A stretch of DNA of 13,714 nt from contig LVLI01000521.1 of assembly GCA_001687465.1 (NCBI GenBank), forward strand, positions 1-13,714, in the 5' to 3' direction. Shown here one piece after another: positions 1-4,614 of this stretch. Source of the stretch: Halocafeteria seosinensis (Eukaryota > Sar > Bigyra > Bicosoecida). The notes beneath the pieces were generated by a model. The model ran no database searches. It was not told the origin of the DNA and saw only the letters and a list, made by a program, of their open reading frames with translations. Position 1 is the first letter of the stretch; every line of letters starts with the position of its first letter. A program made the translations under genes and the position numbers.

Positions 1-3
1 TTT

Positions 4-24
4 TATAATAGTATATAATATAAA
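4..24 (+). promoter_or_regulatory. Shared promoter-like block of the RING gene
   Basis: The block begins TATAATAGTATATAATATAA and runs directly into the ATG at 25. The same 26 bp, including the start codon and the next two bases, recurs at 1191-1216 before the recombinase gene. Exact conservation in front of two otherwise unrelated ORFs, with almost no 5' leader, suggests a common element-specific promoter and supports both chosen starts. No experimental motif is matched. Confidence 0.6.
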
Positions 25-375
25 ATGCCTGCCCTTACATACGCACAATTAGAAAAGAAGAATAAAAGCTTAGAAGCTCAAAGAAGAAAAGCTTGGGCTA
101 AATTTTATAGCTTGAAAGAAGAACAACACGATGAAGAATATAAGACAATTGTTCAGTACCAAAGAATAATTCAGAACGAGGTTCCAAAGCATATTAAAAA
201 TGAATTAAAAGAACTATTGAAAGAATTGAAAAAGAAGGTGGAATGTCCCGTATGTTGTGACGATATTATACCAGATAAACTTAAGATTACCGGATGTGGG
301 CACAAAATCTGCGTGGAATGTTTGAATCAACTAGAGAAGAAAGTATGTCCCGTTTGTCGGTGTGAATTCAAGTAA
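25..375 (+). CDS. Small RING-finger protein (C3HC4), putative E3 ubiquitin ligase
   Basis: The product has 116 residues. Residues 8-72 are rich in Lys, Glu and Leu and should form a long helix or coiled coil. The C-terminus is a complete C3HC4 RING: C74-x2-C77, C91-x-H93, C96-x2-C99, C108-x2-C111, which is the set needed to hold two zinc ions. RING proteins of this size usually recruit an E2 ubiquitin-conjugating enzyme; the helix could dimerise or bind the substrate. Small RING proteins are common in giant viruses and related elements, where they can redirect host ubiquitination; that role here is inference. The ATG follows immediately after a block repeated before the recombinase gene. The gene ends two bases before the stop of the convergent small ORF. 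The fold call is firm, the target unknown. Confidence 0.8.
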   Translation: MPALTYAQLEKKNKSLEAQRRKAWAKFYSLKEEQHDEEYKTIVQYQRIIQNEVPKHIKNELKELLKELKKKVECPVCCDDIIPDKLKITGCGHKICVECLNQLEKKVCPVCRCEFK

Positions 376-377
376 TT

Positions 378-587
378 TTACTTACTATAATAAAGGTGAG
401 AGTTTCCGATATTTTCCCATTCTTCATTAGACAACAAGAGATGAAAATCACTGTCTAACAATGATTTGAGCTCTACTAGTTTCTTTGTGATAAGCTTCAT
501 TATACTATTTCTTTTATCGCTATTGGAATATTTCTTGCTAATAATATTACTAACATTTAAGCAATCTTCATACATGCGTTTAACCAT
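378..587 (-). CDS. Hypothetical small protein, possibly 5'-truncated by a stop
   Basis: I do not recognise this 69-residue protein. It is Lys/Ser/Leu-rich and probably helical, with no membrane segment or zinc motif. It converges on the RING gene with two bases between stop codons, as in a compact viral genome. The start at 585-587 is in frame with an upstream ATG at 642-644, separated from it by one TAA (597-599). That upstream ATG lies directly beside the promoter-like hairpin, the arrangement seen for other genes of the element. The original gene may therefore have started at 644 and suffered a nonsense mutation after 15 codons, with translation now possible only from the internal ATG. It could also be a non-coding remnant. 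Confidence 0.45.
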   Translation of the reverse strand: MVKRMYEDCLNVSNIISKKYSNSDKRNSIMKLITKKLVELKSLLDSDFHLLLSNEEWENIGNSHLYYSK

Positions 588-596
588 TGGTGAATA

Positions 597-644
597 TTAA
601 TAATGATTTTGTAGTGAAAATTTAGGTGCTGATTGTCCTTTCAT
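597..644 (-). other. 15-codon leader ORF in frame with the 378-587 gene
   Basis: ATG at 642-644 on the minus strand opens a 15-codon reading frame beginning MKGQSAPKF and ending at TAA 597-599. Four codons later, in the same frame, comes the ATG of the 378-587 ORF. It is either the severed N-terminus of that gene or an upstream ORF. Its ATG directly abuts the hairpin at 645-702. Confidence 0.4.
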
Positions 645-702
645 TTTATTTTATTTTATACTTAAATACTTTAAAAAGTTTTTAAGTATAAAATAAAATA
701 AA
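645..702. repeat. Perfect 22-bp inverted repeat (hairpin) upstream of the 378-644 reading frame
   Basis: Arms 645-666 and 681-702 are perfect reverse complements of 22 bp. The 14-nt centre (667-680) can pair for another five base pairs after one mismatch, giving a near-continuous AT-rich palindrome. The right arm is part of the block repeated at 1004-1043. It sits immediately 5' of the minus-strand ATG at 644. It could be a promoter, a terminator between the two minus-strand genes, or a structured recombination or replication site. Confidence 0.7.
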
Positions 703-715
703 TTCATTCTTTTTG
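671..715 (-). promoter_or_regulatory. Shared upstream block, copy A
   Basis: On the plus strand this reads TTAAAAAGTTTTTAAGTATA and continues to ATTCATTCTTTTTG. It matches 1004-1043 except for one extra 5-nt AAATA unit. Both copies lie upstream of minus-strand ORFs (378-644 and 750-989), so a promoter role on the minus strand is likely. Confidence 0.5.
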
Positions 716-716
716 A

Positions 717-748
717 AGTATATAAGTATATAAGTATAAAAGTATATA
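717..748. repeat. Four tandem AGTATATA octamers
   Basis: Units lie at 717-724, 725-732, 733-740 (AGTATAAA variant) and 741-748, just downstream of the 750-989 stop codon. The last unit continues as AGTATATAAT, the same core found in the promoter blocks at 4-24 and 1191-1211. It may be a degenerate promoter array or a 3' signal. Confidence 0.5.
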
Positions 749-749
749 A

Positions 750-989
750 TTATAACCCGATTAACTCGGTTAAATAGTTTAAATCGTGAAACATATGTTC
801 AATATACATAAATTTTAAAGTTGTTTTATTGACATATGTTTTTTTTATTTCTCCAGTTTCATCATCAATAGTTGGAGTTAGATAAGTTGTTCGATATATA
901 TTTCTTAATAAATCATCGGTTTCAACTAACTGTTTTCTTATAATTTTTAAACGTTCTTCAATCTCCTGTTTATTTTTTATACTTTCCAT
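750..989 (-). CDS. Hypothetical small helical protein
   Basis: The product is 79 residues counted from the only ATG near the 5' end (987-989); the frame also opens a little upstream from TTG. I do not recognise the family. The N-terminal half is charged and heptad-like (many Lys, Glu, Ile, Leu), so a short coiled coil is likely; the middle has an acidic turn and the C-terminus is hydrophobic without a membrane helix. No metal-binding or catalytic motif is visible. About 15 bp upstream of the ATG begins the AT-rich block shared with the neighbouring minus-strand ORF, which supports expression of both from similar promoters. Small unknown proteins of this kind are typical of virophage-like and polinton-like genomes. 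Confidence 0.5.
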   Translation of the reverse strand: MESIKNKQEIEERLKIIRKQLVETDDLLRNIYRTTYLTPTIDDETGEIKKTYVNKTTLKFMYIEHMFHDLNYLTELIGL

Positions 990-1003
990 TATAATCAATT
1001 CTA

Positions 1004-1043
1004 TTAAAAAGTTTTTAAGTATAAAATAAATTCATTCTTTTTG
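1004..1043 (-). promoter_or_regulatory. Shared upstream block, copy B
   Basis: A 40-bp copy of the block at 671-715, lacking one AAATA unit. It ends about 15 bp from the minus-strand ATG at 989. Here the flanking inverted arm that builds the hairpin of copy A is absent, so the conserved part is the block and not the hairpin. Confidence 0.5.
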
Positions 1044-1190
1044 TTCGTTACTTTGAGTTGAAACACTTTTACTTTGTATCTTTAAATATCTTTTATTTTA
1101 AGAAGATTAAAAGGTTTTAAATTGAAAAAGAATAAAAGAAATAAACTTAAAAAAATGATTTCTATTTTTCTATTTAAAGAAATAATATTA
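1044..1190. other. AT-rich divergent intergenic region
   Basis: It lies between the minus-strand gene at 750-989 and the recombinase gene. It holds no convincing ORF. An AAATTGA string around 1116-1122 resembles the early-promoter core known from mimivirus relatives, and two CTA-containing T-rich strings lie near 1160-1172; both are weak matches in such AT-rich DNA. Confidence 0.35.
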
Positions 1191-1211
1191 TATAATAGTA
1201 TATAATATAAA
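1191..1211 (+). promoter_or_regulatory. Shared promoter-like block of the recombinase gene
   Basis: Identical to 4-24 and, like it, directly followed by ATGCC. The identity stops right after the start codon region, so it marks a conserved upstream element and not a gene duplication. Confidence 0.6.
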
Positions 1212-2687
1212 ATGCCACTAAAAAAGATAGACTATAGCAAGAGTATAATATACAAGATAGCTTCTAAGAACCCACAAATTACCGATTGTTTTGTCAGTTC
1301 AACCACTGATTTAGACCGACGAAAACGGCTTCATAAGAATATTTGTAATAGTAGCACTCACAAAAAGAGAAACGACTATGTATATCGTTATATTCGTGAT
1401 AATGGAAACTGGGAGAACTGGGTTGTTGTTTTAGTAGAACAATACCCTTGTGGTAGTTCAGCTGAACTGAAAGCAAGGGAGCATTATTGGGTTCAGCAAC
1501 TAGGAGCTACCTTAAATTCTGAACCAATTATTCATCAACATGTTCAAGACCAACAACAAGAAGATGAACCAGTTCAAGACCAACAACAAGAAGATGAACC
1601 AGTTCAAGACCAACAACAAGAAGATGAACCAGTTCAAGACCAACAACAAGAAGATGAACCAGTTCAAGAACAAGAAGTGGCCGAACATGTCCAACAACAA
1701 AATGACGAGCCTATAGAGACGATTTTGTTCAATAAAATGAAAGCTTCAAGGAAAGAAAGCACTGTTACAAATTATCTTTCAAGGATTAGAACCGTATTTA
1801 ACAAATGTTTAGATATGAATGGCATACCCGATACTTACGATGAAATTATTAATTTGCTTTCAACAAAGGGTAGTAAGATAATAATTTGGATTCAATCAAC
1901 TTATTCTGTAAATCTTCAGACTGTAACACTAAGAGCGTTGCTAGTTTTGATTGGTGTGATGAAAGAGGAAGTAGATTGTGGAGACTGTGAACAATTTTAT
2001 ATAGACTTTTATAAAGCGACTCAACAGAAAGACCAGACTGAACAAGTCTATCGTCAATCTCCTGAGATTAAGCCAAAGCAAATTGAAGTTTTACCTCCTT
2101 GTGTGGTACAAAAATATGATGAATTGAAAGCAAAGGAAGAAGAGAAAGGGTTGGACAATTACGAAATGCTTAAATTTGTAATATTAGCATTTTATCGTCA
2201 TTTACCACCTTTAAGAGGTCAAGAACTATTTGACGCAAAAATTCATAAAGACAGTTATAGTATCCCTCCTACAGATGGAAATTATATAGATTTGATTGAT
2301 TTTAAGCTAGTCAATCGCAATCATAAAACTCAACGTTCGCATGGTGTCCATACAGTATTATTAGATGTTCCAGAGCTTCAACAAATTATCTTGAGATGGG
2401 TAAATAAAATGAATTTACAGCAAGGTGACTGGTTATTAATGACACCAATTGAACCAACGAAACTAAATTCTAAATCAATGGGCTATTATCTCAAAAAGAC
2501 GACTGGGTTATCGGTAACTTATCTAAGAAATTTCTATGTATCAAAATGGCTGACATTGAATAAGAAGAATGTAAGTGAAGGTAAGATAACACAAGACGAG
2601 TTAAAGGGGCAAAGGAAGGAATTAGCGGAGAGAATGGGGCATACGGTAGGGACACAGGAGACGATATATAGCAAGTTTGAAGAGTAG
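1212..2687 (+). CDS. GIY-YIG nuclease-like / tyrosine recombinase fusion, putative integrase
   Basis: The product has 491 residues. Residues 11-105 look like the GIY-YIG domain frequent in algal giant viruses and their parasites: IIY at 12-14, CFVSST at 26-31 in place of YxG, an Arg pair at 36-37, H41, and REHYW with E90 as the likely metal-binding Glu. The YIG glycine is Ser29, so nuclease activity is uncertain. Residues 111-150 are four exact copies of a ten-residue Gln/Glu-rich linker. Residues 160-491 form a core-binding and catalytic tyrosine recombinase: R335 in LRGQEL, K372 in the hairpin, R439, H477 in MGH, and nucleophile Y486 near the C-terminus. The usual box-II His is Thr436. It should cut and rejoin DNA through a 3'-phosphotyrosine to integrate or excise the element. 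The start follows the conserved promoter block. Confidence 0.85.
   Translation: MPLKKIDYSKSIIYKIASKNPQITDCFVSSTTDLDRRKRLHKNICNSSTHKKRNDYVYRYIRDNGNWENWVVVLVEQYPCGSSAELKAREHYWVQQLGATLNSEPIIHQHVQDQQQEDEPVQDQQQEDEPVQDQQQEDEPVQDQQQEDEPVQEQEVAEHVQQQNDEPIETILFNKMKASRKESTVTNYLSRIRTVFNKCLDMNGIPDTYDEIINLLSTKGSKIIIWIQSTYSVNLQTVTLRALLVLIGVMKEEVDCGDCEQFYIDFYKATQQKDQTEQVYRQSPEIKPKQIEVLPPCVVQKYDELKAKEEEKGLDNYEMLKFVILAFYRHLPPLRGQELFDAKIHKDSYSIPPTDGNYIDLIDFKLVNRNHKTQRSHGVHTVLLDVPELQQIILRWVNKMNLQQGDWLLMTPIEPTKLNSKSMGYYLKKTTGLSVTYLRNFYVSKWLTLNKKNVSEGKITQDELKGQRKELAERMGHTVGTQETIYSKFEE
1542..1661 (+). repeat. Four perfect 30-bp tandem repeats within the integrase gene
   Basis: Units begin at 1542, 1572, 1602 and 1632 and are identical to the base; a fifth, partial unit follows at 1662. 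Each encodes VQDQQQEDEP, an acidic and Gln-rich, presumably flexible linker between the nuclease-like and recombinase domains. Identity at silent positions points to recent expansion by slippage, and the copy number may vary. Confidence 0.9.
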
Positions 2688-2745
2688 GGTATGAGAGAGG
2701 GGGAATAACAGGAGCAGAGGAAGGAGGGCTAAAAATAATAAATTT

Positions 2746-2770
2746 AGGGCAGGAATTTATTTTATGCCCT
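2746..2770. repeat. Small hairpin AGGGCA/TGCCCT
   Basis: Arms 2746-2751 and 2765-2770 pair perfectly around a 13-nt AT-rich loop. It could act as a terminator for the integrase gene, whose stop is about 60 bp upstream, or belong to the larger set of GGGCA inverted repeats. Confidence 0.4.
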
Positions 2771-2798
2771 CGGACAGAACAGGGATATTAATTGAGAT

Positions 2799-2990
2799 GG
2801 GGCAAAAAGGGCAGAAAGGGCAAGAAATTTAAAAAACTTATATACTACAAAAGAAAGAAGAGAGTATATGCATATTATGTATATGTAGATAAAAAAAGTT
2901 AGAGATTTCTGCCCTTTCTGCCCTGTAACAGAGTAGGGATTTTTAGCTTGTTCTGTAGGATGGGGGCAGAAGTTATAAATTTTTTGCCCC
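2799..2990. repeat. Nested GGGCA inverted repeats (two-tier stem)
   Basis: The left arm is a continuous run of GGGCARAAA-type units at 2799-2830. Its first ten bases (2799-2808, GGGGCAAAAA) are the reverse complement of 2981-2990. The next fifteen (2808-2822, AGGGCAGAAAGGGCA) are the reverse complement of 2910-2924, and a few more bases pair after a one-base bulge. A further small hairpin, GGGGCA/TGCCCC, has arms 2963-2968 and 2985-2990 and competes with the outer pairing. The inner loop (2831-2904) is AT-rich. A recombinase core site, terminal hairpin or origin is possible. Confidence 0.6.
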
Positions 2991-3004
2991 GTAATAAAAA
3001 ATCA

Positions 3005-3045
3005 TTTAATTTATAATTCCACAGACTTTAATTTATAATTCCACA
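3005..3045. repeat. Two 19-bp direct repeats
   Basis: TTTAATTTATAATTCCACA occurs exactly at 3005-3023 and again at 3027-3045, so the repeat period is 22 bp. The CCACA end is unusual in this otherwise A/T-only stretch and could be a binding or crossover site. Confidence 0.6.
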
Positions 3046-3062
3046 AAATTACATTTAAATTA

Positions 3063-3156
3063 GGCATTTTTTATCATTTTTTATAAATTAAAAACGGCAT
3101 TTTTTATNATTTTTTATTATAAATCGGCATTAATTATTATAATCCGGTATTTTTTA
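3063..3156. repeat. Degenerate GGCATTTTTTAT repeats at the composition boundary
   Basis: Units start at 3063, 3096, 3126 and 3146 (the last GGTAT). They share GGCATTTTTTAT followed by A/T filler and become shorter and more divergent towards the boundary. The single N at 3107 lies in the second unit, showing that the assembly was uncertain exactly here. Balanced-composition DNA begins within about ten bases after the last unit. Confidence 0.55.
3107..3107. other. Unresolved base (N)
   Basis: The only ambiguous base of the window lies in an AT-rich repeat about 50 bp from the composition boundary. It signals low support in the assembly at the point where the virus-like and host-like parts meet. 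Confidence 0.95.
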
Positions 3157-3468
3157 TTCTATCACCCGCCAATAGGAAATCAATTGAAACTGCAAGTGTT
3201 TGCTCTACACTCTCTTGGAGAAAATACGACTGTCGCAATATGGACGTGTTCCCCAAGCACCGACTTCTCCACATCGATTGGCCTGGTGGATGCATGCTTG
3301 AATAATCTGCTGTTCGAGGGACAGTCCGAATTTCTTTGGAGCGGCGCACATCCTAATTGTAGAGTCTCGAGCGGGGCTTCCTATCTCACGACGAAAGTGA
3401 ATTCTGTTGGCAGATATTATATTCTAGTTACGGGACAAGATCAAAATGCAGAGGGCTTAGTTCGTTGA
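3157..3468 (+). pseudogene. 5'-truncated PPC-like domain fragment
   Basis: The open frame ends at TGA 3466-3468 and runs back to the AT-rich boundary without an ATG. The peptide reads like a pre-peptidase C-terminal (PPC-type) beta-sandwich: a core strand LKLQVFA, then TDFSTSIGLVDACL, a paired Cys (NC) in the middle and near the end GRYYILVTGQ, which matches the family's G-x-YYI-x-V-x-G signature. PPC domains are usually found in secreted proteases and hydrolases. The 5' part of the gene is missing, and the break coincides with the junction to the AT-rich element, so the gene may have been interrupted by insertion or joined by assembly. It converges on the EGF-like segment of the opposite strand with seven bases between stops. 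Because PPC domains often accompany subtilases, it may be an inverted piece of the neighbouring protease gene. Confidence 0.45.
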
Positions 3469-3475
3469 ACTTCGT

Positions 3476-3673
3476 TCAGATGAGTGAAGTGGTGAAGCGC
3501 AATTGGAATGAACTATTGCCAGTGTTTGCTAGCTCTTCAATATTAGCAGTAAGACATGCTTGGCCAAAATGTCCATAATTGCAAACGCAACAGCCACCGG
3601 CACCTAAGCAAGTAGAGTTCCCTGAGCAAACAGCATCCTTGCCAACTGGACATTCTTCATTGATGCCCACGCT
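3476..3673 (-). pseudogene. EGF-like domain segment beyond an in-frame stop
   Basis: The segment encodes about 65 residues with seven Cys in an EGF-like spacing: CPVGKDAVC, then STC, GGCCVC and FGQAC. The pattern resembles tenascin/laminin-type EGF modules of secreted eukaryotic proteins. No ATG opens it. It continues in frame from the presumed last subtilase segment (3674-3720) but is cut off from it by TAG 3674-3676. It was therefore probably the C-terminal module of the protease gene, now behind a stop. TAG is unlikely to be a sense codon here, since the PPAN/SSF1 gene at the right end uses TAG as its terminator. A separate exon joined by splicing remains possible. Confidence 0.45.
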
Positions 3674-4614
3674 CTAAATACTCTCGGGGTCACCATATAC
3701 GAGCAGATTAACAGTAAGGCCTACACGGAGCAACGCAGAAAAGTTAAGCGAGAATGTGGGAATTGAAGCCCCGGAGACTTACCTTCGTCACTAGGTAGGT
3801 TTGAATTTCTTTGAAATCGTTTCGGTAGTCGCGCCGCACAGGATCGAACTCGCTACTTCGTCTGGTTGCGCTTCCGTGCGCTTCTCCACGTAACGAGCAG
3901 CAATTCCTGTAACTAGAGGCCAACGGTTCCGGCCACATGCGTTCCTGGAAACAGTACACTTAGAACTTAAAGGTCTGGCCTTCGAACGATAGAGCAGGAC
4001 GTACCATGACCATTACAATCGTCAGTCCCGTCGTATATAAAGTCAACGAGGCGAGTTCGTTCACGATCAAACTCGGATAGTCAAATTATGCTGGTTGTGC
4101 AGCTTTTATCGGTAGCACATACGGTGTGTTAACCGAATCCCTGAATCTATGATATACGCGGTAATCCCCTTTCCATTAAAAGTGTAACCATAAAATCTGT
4201 CAAGTTCATTCTTTCTTTGATCGATTCCGTCCAAGTTCCAGTACTCAGCACTCTCCGTAGTAACGTCTGTACCGACATACGATCCAGTGAAACCTAAAGA
4301 AGGCAACAGAACGAATGGTTCTTACTTTTCACGTCCTCAAACACCAAAGATATGGTGCTATCCACCTCGAACTTGTCCACTTCAGCTCGTTCCTGAATCC
4401 ATTGTTGTAGATGGTTCTCGGGTGAAAGAGTCAGGACTCCACTGTCACAGTGTTCAGCGAGATTTCGCGTTGAGCCAAAGCCATGCACATGGTCATGGAG
4501 TGGTGCGTATATATACAATGAAAATAGAACAGTAACGGAAGAGTCGATTGATAGAATTTCTACAGGCTTAGACTTAACCAAATCGAGACCAGTGCATCGG
4601 AAACAACTCTTCAC
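3674..4614 (-). pseudogene. Subtilisin-family (S8, proteinase K-like) protease remnant
   Basis: Pieces of a secreted serine protease occur in order on the minus strand. The end of an I9 propeptide (4326-4446: LSPENHLQQWIQ, KFEVDSTISL) is followed by the N-terminus of the catalytic domain with the active-site Asp (4133-4293: WNLDGIDQRK, IIDSGIRLTH). Next come the active-site His motif (DCNGHGTHVAGT across 4005-4077 and 3944 down, joined by a clean 60-nt GT-AG intron at 3945-4004), the helix after the active Ser (LVTGIAARYVEK, about 3870-3910) and a likely C-terminal strand (NLLVYG, 3674-3720). The roughly 150 residues between His and Ser motifs, including the catalytic Ser, are absent. The joins need a 32-nt gap, a non-AG acceptor and passage through TAG 3791-3793. 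It cannot be an active protease as it stands. Confidence 0.7.

Larger units (their letters stand above)
1..3156. mobile_element. AT-rich virus-like element (partial, left end outside window)
   Basis: This segment is far richer in A and T than the rest of the window. It carries tightly packed intronless genes: a RING protein, two small ORFs and a GIY-YIG/tyrosine recombinase fusion. The genes share upstream blocks that abut or nearly abut their start codons. Such traits are typical of integrated DNA viruses of protists (polinton-like viruses, virophages, giant-virus relatives), and the recombinase would be the integrase. No hallmark capsid, packaging ATPase, protease or polymerase gene is visible, so the class cannot be fixed. 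The right boundary is placed where composition changes, around 3150-3160; no target-site duplication can be checked because the left end is missing. An assembly chimera is the alternative. Confidence 0.55.
2688..3156. other. Gene-free region downstream of the integrase
   Basis: No ORF of note is present. The first part (2690-2995) mixes G-rich strings with AT-rich spacers and contains several GGGCA/TGCCC inverted repeats. The second part (2996-3156) is almost entirely A and T with two families of short direct repeats and a single unresolved base at 3107. Its position between an integrase gene and the composition boundary suits a recombination site, terminal region or replication origin. Confidence 0.5.

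Noticed and set aside
1116-1122. Mimivirus-type early promoter AAATTGA upstream of the integrase
   Set aside because: It lacks the leading A of the full motif and is expected by chance in such AT-rich DNA; noted only as a weak match.
1542-1661. CRISPR-like or intergenic satellite array
   Set aside because: The units are contiguous with no spacers and lie in frame inside a coding sequence.
1512-1700. Minus-strand ORF with repeated hydrophobic blocks (NWFIFLLLV)
   Set aside because: It is the antisense reading of the 30-bp tandem repeats of the integrase linker; the hydrophobic periodicity is a by-product of the sense repeat.
3674-3676. TAG read as a sense codon between subtilase and EGF-like segments
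   Set aside because: The PPAN/SSF1 gene in the same DNA ends with TAG at the expected C-terminus, followed by a polyadenylation signal, and another TAG in the remnant is directly followed by TGA.
3815-3865. tRNA-like B box (GAGTTCGATCC on the minus strand)
   Set aside because: Neither a T-stem nor an acceptor stem can be paired around it, and the stretch reads as coding sequence of the subtilase C-terminus.
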